A DNA stretch of 16,408 nucleotides from Pseudomonadota bacterium (GCA_023430685.1 JAEYZH010000042.1:1-16408); one strand, 5' to 3'; shown: positions 7,498-13,481, counted from the stretch's first letter. Numbers and translations: made by a program. The notes: generated by a model from the sequence alone, not told the origin.

Positions 7498-8429
7498 CAC
7501 GCAGGCACCCTTGCCGCGCGCGCAGCGAACGCGCGCAGCTCGGCGAGCGTCGTGGTGGCTGGAGACAGCATGCCCCCCCGAAGTTCGGATTCGAGCTGCG
7601 CGGAGAATGCACGTGCGCGATCCGACGGCTCCACCGCGAGCGTGGTCAGGCGCAGGAACCGCACCTGTGCAATCGCGCCGATCGGCAGGCGGCGGCCATG
7701 CTCGATGGCGCGGCCCTGCGCATCGTCGGAGTGCGCGAGCGCGCAGAGCGAGCCCGGCGGAAGCTCTACGCCGTTGAGGCAGACCGGTTCGAGCACGACG
7801 GCCGAGTGAGACTCGCCGAGGTTCATCTTCTCGACCAGCAGCGGACGTTCGTGCCCATCCACGAACACATTGACCGATCCGCCGCGACGCACCCGACCGT
7901 GAGCGAGTTCGAGGAAGAACTCCTCGGCCTGCGAGCAGCTTCCGATCTGCGGCTTCTGCGGCATGGGCGGCAGCGCGTAGCCTCGCGTGCCATCACGCAT
8001 CAGGACGTATTCGATCATGCGCACGAGCAAACGGCTTTCCGGCAGCGCGAGCGTGCGCAGCGCGTCGTGGATGCGCCGGCGCAGGCCCGCGAGCCGTTCG
8101 ACGAGTTCGGCGTACTGCGCTGCGACCGCGACGCGACCGTCGCCGATCTGTTCCGCGCGACGCCACCCGTGCCGCCAGCCTGCCGCGATCAGTGCAGCCG
8201 TCGCGAAGCCGGTGTCGCGCGTCGGCCAGTCCTCGAAGAGATCGAGGTCACCGACCTCATCGGGTGGGCCCGGGGCATTGATGAAGGTGGACAGGAAGCG
8301 CGTCGCCTGCGTGTAGCCGCAACCGCGCCGCTCGGTACGGTGGGACGGGTGCTCGTCAAGCATCTCCTCGAGCGTGCGACGCAGCCGCAAGCCGTGCGCG
8401 CGGAACTGGTCGACGACTTCGTGGCCCAT
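7497..8429 (-). CDS. Unrecognised operon protein, 310 residues
   Basis: I do not recognise this protein. It shows no signal peptide or membrane segment. Residues 1-150 are rich in Arg and Ala and mostly helical, including an amphipathic stretch (103-130, AAQYAELVERLAGLRRRIHDA). Residues 160-275 look beta-rich (SVNVFVDG, HSAVVLEPVCLNGVELPPGSL, AIAQVRFLRLTTLA), perhaps a small barrel, followed by an Ala-rich helical tail. The PilZ c-di-GMP motifs (R-x-x-x-R and D/N-x-S-x-x-G) are not seen. It starts seven bases after the GTPase stop and overlaps the deacetylase start, which makes it an integral part of the operon and a candidate effector or partner of the GTPase. The start is uncertain: GGAG abuts the ATG at 8429 with no spacing. 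Confidence 0.75.
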   Translation of the reverse strand: MGHEVVDQFRAHGLRLRRTLEEMLDEHPSHRTERRGCGYTQATRFLSTFINAPGPPDEVGDLDLFEDWPTRDTGFATAALIAAGWRHGWRRAEQIGDGRVAVAAQYAELVERLAGLRRRIHDALRTLALPESRLLVRMIEYVLMRDGTRGYALPPMPQKPQIGSCSQAEEFFLELAHGRVRRGGSVNVFVDGHERPLLVEKMNLGESHSAVVLEPVCLNGVELPPGSLCALAHSDDAQGRAIEHGRRLPIGAIAQVRFLRLTTLAVEPSDRARAFSAQLESELRGGMLSPATTTLAELRAFAARAARVPA

Positions 8430-8436
8430 CTCCGGG

Positions 8437-9000
8437 CTACTGCATCGTCGTCAGCAGCGCACGCACGAGGTGGTGCGTCTGGGCGCGATCACGCGCATCG
8501 AACGTGAAGATCGGCACCGGCGACCCGATCCGTCGGATCGCCTCGCGCACGGGGCCGAGCGTGAACGCCGGGGCCTGGTCGGTGTGCGTGATGCCGATGA
8601 CGATCGCGAGTTCCGGATGAGTCGCGCGGATTTCGCGCAGCCAGTGCTCGCACTCGTGCGCGACGTCGGGCGCGCTGCCGTCGAGCACGACGACGACGCC
8701 GAACGCGCCTTCGAACACGATCGAGCGCATGAAGGCGAAGCGCTCCTGGCCGGGGAGGCCGTAAACGAGCAATGGCGTGCCGTCGTCGAGCGTCGCTGTC
8801 GAGAAATCGAGCGCGACCGTCGTCGTGGTCTTCTCGCCGATCGCTCCGTCGCTGAGCGGCATCTCGGTGGAGATCGGGTCGTGGTCGGTGACCGCGCGGA
8901 TCGCAGTGGTCTTGCCGGCCCCGACCGGACCCGCGAACACGAGTTTCGCGACGCCCGGAGCCGCGTTTCCGATGGGGGTGGACATCGTGTCGGTGCTCAT
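8437..9000 (-). CDS. MglA/CvnD-like small Ras-type GTPase
   Basis: This 187-residue cytosolic P-loop GTPase belongs to the bacterial Ras-like group that includes MglA and CvnD and usually pairs with Roadblock proteins. The P-loop is GPVGAGKTT (24-32). The switch I threonines are in EKTTTTV (56-62). The switch II motif is GLPGQERF (81-88), in which the DxxG aspartate is replaced by Gly81, as in conservon-type GTPases (GTPGQ). THTD (138-141) takes the place of NKxD. VVVVLDGS (102-109) and FTFDAR (165-170) are further core strands. ATGA overlap with the upstream gene supports the start at 9000 despite a weak ribosome binding site; Met6 is an alternative. It probably acts as a nucleotide-dependent switch regulated by the Roadblock proteins encoded upstream. 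The downstream target is unknown. Confidence 0.9.
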   Translation of the reverse strand: MSTDTMSTPIGNAAPGVAKLVFAGPVGAGKTTAIRAVTDHDPISTEMPLSDGAIGEKTTTTVALDFSTATLDDGTPLLVYGLPGQERFAFMRSIVFEGAFGVVVVLDGSAPDVAHECEHWLREIRATHPELAIVIGITHTDQAPAFTLGPVREAIRRIGSPVPIFTFDARDRAQTHHLVRALLTTMQ

Positions 9001-9911
9001 GACAGGCGCAACCCGAAATGCGCGGCCAGCCGCGAGAACAGCCCGCTCGAGGGCGGGGAAACGGGGGGCGTCACGGCGGAGCGCCCATCATGCAGCAATC
9101 CCGAGGCGGCGAAGGCCCACAGGCACGCGCCCACTTCGCTGTCGGCGACGCCGGTACGACGCGCAATTTCGGCCGGCGTCGATGCGCCGCGCTGCAAAGC
9201 GCGAACCACCGCCAGCGGTTCGAGCAGCGTGGCCGCGGCACCGAGGTCGGGCCAGTCGCGCAGCGTGACCGCCGTGGCGGGAAACGCCGGCAGTTGCGCG
9301 CGCACCTGCCAGGCGGCATGCAGCAGGAACGCATCGAGGCTCGTGGAGATTTCGCCCGGTGGCGCTCGCCGCACGGGCTCCTCGAGTGCGGCGAACGTCC
9401 AGTCGCTGTCGCTGCCGAGCCGCTCTCGCGCACGCAGCTGGTCGCTGACCGTGGCGCTGAGGACGCGACCGGTCCCCGGCAACAGCCAGACCGTGACGTT
9501 GCGCCATCGCGCTTCGATGTTCCTGCCGGCCAGTCCGGCGGTGTTCACGAGTTTCACGATGCCGCACGCGGAAGAGCGCGAGGCGGGCGCCGGTTGCGGC
9601 GTCGCCTGCGGCTCGTTCGGGCCGCACAGCAGTTCGAACAACGCGCGCGTCAGGCGCGCGACGGACGAGCCGGATTCCGCGGTCCCGGCGGCCGCACCGA
9701 TTTCGAGCGCGGGGGTGCCGCGCCGGCGCGCGATCTCGAGCACGCGGCGGCCGTATTCGTCGTCCGGATCGGCGGCCACGACGTCGCATCGCGTGCCGTC
9801 CCATTCGGTCGCGCGCGCCTGCACGCGGTGCGCCGCCAATGCATTGGCGGCGAGGCGGAAGCGCTGCGCCGTCGCGGGGTCGAGACCCGCATAACGCAGA
9901 TCGAAGGGCAT
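8997..9911 (-). CDS. Protein with C-terminal winged-helix-like segment
   Basis: This 304-residue protein of no family I can name has no signal peptide. Residues 15-75 could be a small alpha/beta domain (RCDVVAADPDDEYGRRVLEIARRRG). Residues 100-113 are a Pro/Ala linker. Residues 117-210 contain beta strands (NVTVWLLPG, RVLSATVS) and a helix (SLDAFLLHAAWQVRAQL). Residues 228-276 look like a winged helix: LEPLAVVRALQRG, STPAEIARRTG, DSEVGACLWAFAASGLLHDG. That segment recalls the DUF742/CvnC proteins encoded between Roadblock and GTPase genes in actinobacterial conservons, and its position here is the same. Such domains may bind protein rather than DNA. The ATG at 9911 follows AGGA at about nine to ten bases. 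The end overlaps the GTPase start by ATGA. Confidence 0.75.
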   Translation of the reverse strand: MPFDLRYAGLDPATAQRFRLAANALAAHRVQARATEWDGTRCDVVAADPDDEYGRRVLEIARRRGTPALEIGAAAGTAESGSSVARLTRALFELLCGPNEPQATPQPAPASRSSACGIVKLVNTAGLAGRNIEARWRNVTVWLLPGTGRVLSATVSDQLRARERLGSDSDWTFAALEEPVRRAPPGEISTSLDAFLLHAAWQVRAQLPAFPATAVTLRDWPDLGAAATLLEPLAVVRALQRGASTPAEIARRTGVADSEVGACLWAFAASGLLHDGRSAVTPPVSPPSSGLFSRLAAHFGLRLS

Positions 9912-9938
9912 GACGGTGGATTCCTTGCGGATCAGGCA

Positions 9939-9964
9939 TCGCGCGCGTCACGCGACGCGCGCGA
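9939..9964 (-). other. Perfect 11-bp hairpin inside the Roadblock/GTPase operon
   Basis: TCGCGCGCGTC and GACGCGCGCGA form a perfect 11-bp stem with a four-base loop, in the 71-base gap between the second Roadblock gene and the winged-helix gene. No T-run follows. It could be a processing or stabilising stem that separates expression of the Roadblock genes from that of the GTPase genes. Confidence 0.55.
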
Positions 9965-9982
9965 AGACAGGCCGGTTCCGGC

Positions 9983-10339
9983 TCAGGAGAAGTCGAGCGA
10001 CTTCTCGAACGTGCGCAACTCGTGGCGCGCCATCGCGAGGTTCGACTTCGCGCGGTCGAGCACGACGTAGAGGAACAGTTTCTGGTTCGACTCGAGCGGA
10101 CGCAGCACGTGGTACTGCTTGGTCAGGCTGATGAGGATGTCCTCGATCGTGTCGTTGAGCTTGAGCGCATTGGCGACCTTGCGCTTGGCCTTGACGACTT
10201 CGGTGTTGCCCGCCGCCGCGAGTTCGAGGTTGACCGCGGTACCGTCGCCCGCGAGCAGCATGCCGCTGTCGGCGTCCACGAGTGCGGAAGCGACGTAGCC
10301 GTCGAGGCTGCGCAGCGGTTCGAGACTGATCTTTGCCAT
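9983..10339 (-). CDS. Roadblock/LC7 family protein B
   Basis: This 118-residue protein is a single Roadblock/LC7 (MglB-like) domain, a small alpha/beta fold that usually dimerises and binds Ras-like GTPases, sometimes as an activating protein. Recognisable elements are LRSLDGYVASALVDADSGM (9-27), NLELAAAGNTEVVKAKRKV (37-55), DTIEDILISLTKQYHVLRPL (63-82), the strand LFLYVVLDR (89-97) and SNLAMARHELRTFEKSL (99-115). The ATG at 10339 has AGGGTG seven bases upstream; an in-frame GTG at 10348 is less likely. It differs in sequence type from the first Roadblock protein, and the two may form a heterodimer or act at different steps. The 79-base gap ahead of it contains a short stem GGCTGG/CCAGCC (10387-10402). 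Confidence 0.88.
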   Translation of the reverse strand: MAKISLEPLRSLDGYVASALVDADSGMLLAGDGTAVNLELAAAGNTEVVKAKRKVANALKLNDTIEDILISLTKQYHVLRPLESNQKLFLYVVLDRAKSNLAMARHELRTFEKSLDFS

Positions 10340-10418
10340 GGTGTTCACCCTGTTTGACGTATCCGAGCGGGAACCGCGCTCGACGGGGCTGGACCACCAG
10401 CCGTGTGAGGTCGTGCCT

Positions 10419-10898
10419 TCAACCCGCGTTCCGCGCGAGGATCGCGGCGATGCGCGCGGCGGTATCGAGCGCGGCTCGCAGCGTCGACGCCAGCACCTCC
10501 GAGCCGTCCGAGCCGACAGAGAGCATGTAGCCGGTGCCCTGGTGCGGCAGGCGCACGATCACGATCGCGCCTGCCGACGTGGAGACGACCGCGTAATCAC
10601 AGCGGCTGCCGAGCGCATCGCGGGCGAACGACTCGCCGAGCGCGAGCATCGAGCTCGTCATCGCGGCGAGGCGGTCGCCGTTGCCGCTGCCCACGCTCGC
10701 GAGCAGGCGGCCGTCGGCGCTGCCGACGCAGGCGAACTTCAACGCGGGCGCGCGGCGCAGCAGCGACTCGAGGTCGGCGATCACGTCACCGCGCGTCGAT
10801 CCGGTCGAAGCATCGGCCAGCCGGCCTTCCCTTCTGTGTGCGCTGCCCGTCACGACGTGCTGTCCTGTCCCGTGCTGGATCCGGTATGCGTCTTGCAT
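10419..10898 (-). CDS. Roadblock/LC7 family protein A
   Basis: This 159-residue first gene of the operon carries a Roadblock/LC7 domain at about 36-156. The elements are VIADLESLLRRAPALKFACVG (39-59), ADGRLLASVG (61-70), the central helix RLAAMTSSMLALGESFARDAL (76-96), strands YAVVSTSAGAIVIVRLP (102-118) and YMLSVGSD (124-131), and the C-terminal helix. Residues 1-35 are an unrelated polar leader, so the true start may be later; a GTG at 10853 has AGGA about nine bases upstream. The ATG at 10898 is given as the longest reasonable start, although it has no clear ribosome binding site. The domain is expected to bind the GTPase encoded downstream. The promoter region contains a perfect 15-bp palindrome 35-50 bases upstream of this ATG. 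Confidence 0.85.
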   Translation of the reverse strand: MQDAYRIQHGTGQHVVTGSAHRREGRLADASTGSTRGDVIADLESLLRRAPALKFACVGSADGRLLASVGSGNGDRLAAMTSSMLALGESFARDALGSRCDYAVVSTSAGAIVIVRLPHQGTGYMLSVGSDGSEVLASTLRAALDTAARIAAILARNAG

Positions 10899-10933
10899 AG
10901 CTTGCGTGGTGGAGCCGCCGGGCTAGGTTCTCC

Positions 10934-10948
10934 TACAGCCAGGCTGTA
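10934..10948. promoter_or_regulatory. Perfect palindrome, likely operator of the Roadblock operon
   Basis: TACAGCC-A-GGCTGTA is a perfect 7+1+7 palindrome located 35-50 bases before the Roadblock A start, in the divergent gap shared with the LuxR-type gene. Size and symmetry suit a dimeric regulator, possibly the adjacent LuxR-type protein. Direct proof is lacking. Confidence 0.5.
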
Positions 10949-10969
10949 TCGATGCCATGAGTTCGCCTG

Positions 10970-10982
10970 CATTCTTAGAATG
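10970..10982. promoter_or_regulatory. Second perfect palindrome, overlaps a TAGAAT hexamer
   Basis: CATTCT-T-AGAATG is a perfect 6+1+6 palindrome, 21 bases from the first. It includes TAGAAT (10976-10981), the -10-like hexamer found before other genes here, so it may be an operator over a promoter directed rightwards, or chance. Confidence 0.35.
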
Positions 10983-11110
10983 GCTGCGAAACTCCACCAT
11001 CGGGGATTCACCGAGGCGGAGTGCGCTGCACAATCGGATTCGCGGCTCGGATCGTGGTGCAAGACATTGATCGGAATCGGTTTGTGACAGTTCGCCAGCG
11101 TATGGCTGCT

Positions 11111-11126
11111 TGTGACGAAGTTCACA
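11111..11126. promoter_or_regulatory. CRP/Clp-type binding site
   Basis: TGTGA-CGAAGT-TCACA matches the CRP consensus TGTGA-N6-TCACA in both half-sites. Clp, the CRP homologue of xanthomonads, uses the same consensus. The centre is 36 bases before the LuxR-type start. A related half-site, TTGTGACAGTTC, lies about 25-30 bases further left (11083-11094). Confidence 0.6.
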
Positions 11127-11154
11127 TTTCTTAACGAGGCGGAGCATTGCTCGC

Positions 11155-11835
11155 TTGGCTACGACATCGCACGTTGTGACGCTCGCCGCCGGGTCCCTGC
11201 ACCCGGTCTGGCTGCGCGGTTTCCTGTCCCTGATCCAGTCGGTCGACGACGTCGAGGTCGTCGGGCATGCGAGCGACCCGCAGGGCTTGCTCGATGTGCT
11301 CGCTCGCCGTCGACCCGGCATGCTCGTCATCGATTCGACGATGCTGCAACCGGTGAGGGCGCTCGTGCGACCCGGCGACCACCTGCCGCGGGTGCTGGTC
11401 GTCGGGCGGGCCACCCATGCGGGAACCCGCCCGCTGTTCGGACCCGAAGGGTGCTGCGGCTACGTCAGTGAACGCGAGGACGAATCCTCCATCGCGGAAG
11501 TGGTCGCGCACGTGGGGCGCTGCGCGCTCCCGCACCCGGCGCCGGCCGGATGCCGTGACTGCCGCGTCCCGCGCTCGCTCAGGCCGCCCTCGCTGCCGTT
11601 CACGCAGCGCGAGCGCGAGGTCTTCGAGCGCATCGGGTGGGGCCTCGGACCGAGCGAGATCGCGATGCAGCTGGGCGTCCATGTGAAGACGGTCGAGACC
11701 CATCGCGAGACCCTCAAGCGCAAGCTCGGGCTGTCCTCGTCCACGCAATTGCTCGATGCCGCATTCAAGTGGCGAGACGGCGAGCCGCTCGCCGGCCTGC
11801 CCGTCGGTGCGACGGACGCAGGACGTGCGGCGTGA
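11155..11835 (+). CDS. LuxR/NarL-type regulator with degenerate receiver
   Basis: This 226-residue transcription regulator has a C-terminal LuxR-type helix-turn-helix at about 147-206: FTQREREVFERIGWGLGPSE, then AMQLGVHVKTVETHRETLKRKLG. Residues 7-120 have the outline of a response-regulator receiver, with VIDSTM (58-63) offering Asp60 at the phosphoacceptor position. The N-terminal acidic pair that binds magnesium is missing (LAAGSLHP), so normal phosphorylation is doubtful. Five cysteines (100, 101, 123, 133 and 136, the last two as CRDC) lie at the end of the receiver and in the linker and could bind a metal or cluster. The start is a TTG at 11155, ten bases after GGAG; a GTG at 11176 is an alternative. 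The gene is divergent from the Roadblock operon and may control it. No sensor kinase is in view. Confidence 0.85.
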   Translation: MATTSHVVTLAAGSLHPVWLRGFLSLIQSVDDVEVVGHASDPQGLLDVLARRRPGMLVIDSTMLQPVRALVRPGDHLPRVLVVGRATHAGTRPLFGPEGCCGYVSEREDESSIAEVVAHVGRCALPHPAPAGCRDCRVPRSLRPPSLPFTQREREVFERIGWGLGPSEIAMQLGVHVKTVETHRETLKRKLGLSSSTQLLDAAFKWRDGEPLAGLPVGATDAGRAA

Positions 11836-11881
11836 TGCATTCGCGGTAGCCGCGCGGCCAAGCGCGGCAGAGCGCAGGCGC

Positions 11882-11887
11882 TAGAAT
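11882..11887 (+). promoter_or_regulatory. -10-like hexamer (TAGAAT) abutting dusB
   Basis: TAGAAT ends six bases before the dusB ATG. A transcript starting the usual seven or so bases after a -10 would begin at or next to the ATG, meaning a leaderless mRNA. No ribosome binding site is seen before the ATG. No TTGACA-like -35 is seen. Confidence 0.4.
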
Positions 11888-11893
11888 CACGCG

Positions 11894-12892
11894 ATGCGCA
11901 TCGGCCCCCACCTGATCGACCCGCCCGTCGTGCTCGCGCCGATGGCCGGCGTCACCGACAAGCCGTTCCGCCAGCTGTGCAAGCGGCTCGGCGCGGGCCT
12001 CGCCGTGTCCGAGATGACGACCGCCGATCCGCGGCTGTGGACCACGCGCAAGTCGCAACGGCGCATGGACCACGTCGGCGAGCCCGACCCGGTCAGCGTG
12101 CAGATCGCGGGCTACGATCCGGCGATGCTCGCCGAGGCCGCGCGCTTCAACGTCGCGCACGGCGCGCAGCTCGTCGACATCAACATGGGCTGCCCCGCGA
12201 AGAAGGTCTGCAACGTCTGGTCGGGCAGCGCGCTGCTGCAGGACGAGCCGCTCGTCGCGCGCATCCTCGCGGCCGTGGTCGCCGCGGTCGAGGTCCCCGT
12301 CACGCTGAAGATCCGCACCGGCTGGGACCCGGCGCACCGCAACGGCGTCAGCATCGCGCGCATCGCCGAAGACGCCGGCATCGCCGCGCTCGCGGTGCAT
12401 GGCCGCACGCGCGCCGAGCATTACCAGGGCGAGGCCGAGTACGAGACGATCGCGGCGATCAAGGCGAGCGTGCGCATCCCGGTGCTCGCGAACGGCGACA
12501 TCGATTCGCCCGCGAAGGCGCGCGAGGTGCTCGCGCGCACGCGTGCCGATGCAGTGATGATCGGTCGCGCCGCGCAGGGCCGGCCGTGGATCTTCCGCGA
12601 GATCGCGCACCATCTCGAGACTGGCGGCACGCTCGCATCGCCGTCTCCGCGCGAAGTCGGCGCGATCCTGCTCGGCCACCTCGAGGACCTCTACGCGTTC
12701 CACGGCGAACTGCAGGGAGTGCGCATCGCGCGCAAGCATCTCGGCTGGTACGCGAAGGACCGCCCCGAGAACGCCGCGTTCCGCGCGGTCGCCAATCGCG
12801 CCGAAGACGCGCTTTCGCAGCAACGGCTCGTGCGCGAGTACTTCGACGCGCTCGAGGCCGGCCTCGCCTGCGAGTTCGCGGCCGCTGCCTGA
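11894..12892 (+). CDS. dusB: tRNA-dihydrouridine synthase B
   Basis: This 332-residue flavin enzyme reduces uridine to dihydrouridine in the tRNA D-loop using FMN and NADPH. It has a TIM barrel followed by a C-terminal helical tRNA-binding domain. Visible motifs are the FMN-site LAPMAGVTD (14-22), Gln70 in SVQIAGY, INMGCPAKKV (96-105) with catalytic Cys100, LKIRTGW (138-144) with Lys139, VHGRTR (168-173), NGDI (200-203) and GRAAQGRPW (224-232). GCPAKKV and overall length favour DusB over DusA or DusC. The ATG at 11894 is the only sensible start and lies just after a TAGAAT hexamer, suggesting leaderless expression. In many gammaproteobacteria fis follows dusB; here no fis is seen, and a small secreted protein follows after 98 bases. 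Confidence 0.93.
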   Translation: MRIGPHLIDPPVVLAPMAGVTDKPFRQLCKRLGAGLAVSEMTTADPRLWTTRKSQRRMDHVGEPDPVSVQIAGYDPAMLAEAARFNVAHGAQLVDINMGCPAKKVCNVWSGSALLQDEPLVARILAAVVAAVEVPVTLKIRTGWDPAHRNGVSIARIAEDAGIAALAVHGRTRAEHYQGEAEYETIAAIKASVRIPVLANGDIDSPAKAREVLARTRADAVMIGRAAQGRPWIFREIAHHLETGGTLASPSPREVGAILLGHLEDLYAFHGELQGVRIARKHLGWYAKDRPENAAFRAVANRAEDALSQQRLVREYFDALEAGLACEFAAAA

Positions 12893-12990
12893 ACGAACGC
12901 GCGCGATCGCGCCGCATCGATCGCGCCGGTCAGCTTCGCGTCACCGGCCGCGTGCAGGATGGGCGCTCCCCCTTCGCCGGAGTACCCGTG

Positions 12991-13371
12991 ATGAACCGAC
13001 TCGTGCTGTCCGCTTCGCTGCTGCTCGCACTGGGCATGTCCGCCTCGGCGCTGGCCGACTCCTCGAACAAGTGGCGCATCGAGATCGACGACGCCGCGCG
13101 CGCGAGCGGCGAGGTCGAATTGTCGTTCACGCCGTCCGGAGCGGCCGCGACCTCGATCGTGGTCGCGATCCCCGCCGGCACCGGCGAGGAAACCGCCGCC
13201 GCGCTGATCCGCACCGCGATCAGCGAGCGATTCGGCGAGGAGGTTTACGCGACCGAAATCGACGATGGCGAAGACGTGCTGGTCAAGACCAACGGCAGCA
13301 CGCCGGACTTCGACCTCGTGCTCGTGCGCAACACCGCCGAGGGCCTCGAAATCGATCTCGAGCGCGAGTAA
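12991..13371 (+). CDS. Small acidic secreted protein, unknown function
   Basis: This 126-residue protein has a clear signal peptide (residues 1-22, cut after SALA before DSS). The mature part is about 104 residues, acidic, with alternating strands: WRIEIDDA, GEVELSFTP, TSIVVAIPAG, an amphipathic helix EETAAALIRTAISERFG (67-82), YATEIDDGEDVLVKT and DFDLVLVRN. I do not recognise a family; it is probably periplasmic or secreted. There are no cysteines in the mature part. GGAG lies eight bases before the ATG at 12991, and a GTG directly ahead (12988) is also possible. It follows dusB by 98 bases on the same strand, a gap that contains two copies of CGATCGCGCCG. A long inverted repeat starts just after its stop and may end the transcript. 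Confidence 0.75.
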   Translation: MNRLVLSASLLLALGMSASALADSSNKWRIEIDDAARASGEVELSFTPSGAAATSIVVAIPAGTGEETAAALIRTAISERFGEEVYATEIDDGEDVLVKTNGSTPDFDLVLVRNTAEGLEIDLERE

Positions 13372-13384
13372 GCGCAAATGCCCT

Positions 13385-13481
13385 TGTAGGCTGGACGCGC
13401 GCCAGCGCGGCCGGCGCTTTCGATCTTCGTCCCATTGCCAGCATCGAAAGCGCCGGCCGGCCTTTGGCCGTCCAGCCTACA
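13385..13481. repeat. Long imperfect inverted repeat between convergent genes
   Basis: The outer arms TGTAGGCTGGACG (13385-13397) and CGTCCAGCCTACA (13469-13481) are perfect complements. So are the inner arms CGGCCGGCGCTTTCGAT (13408-13424) and ATCGAAAGCGCCGGCCG (13443-13459). The loop is 13425-13442. The structure looks like a paired REP/REPIN-type element. It could act as a terminator or stabiliser for both convergent transcripts. Its right arm supplies the stop codon of the LpxO-like gene. Confidence 0.85.

Noticed and set aside
7497..8429. PilZ-domain assignment for the beta-rich C-terminal part of the 310-residue protein
   Set aside because: The R-x-x-x-R and D/N-x-S-x-x-G signatures are not visible; a barrel-like pattern alone is not enough.
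8374..9894. Plus-strand open frame of 506 codons
   Set aside because: It is antisense to the GTPase and winged-helix genes, where the P-loop and switch motifs prove the coding strand.
12904..12928. Two copies of CGATCGCGCCG after dusB as an attachment site
   Set aside because: No integrase or mobile gene is nearby and the repeats are 14 bases apart; probably a local duplication or chance.
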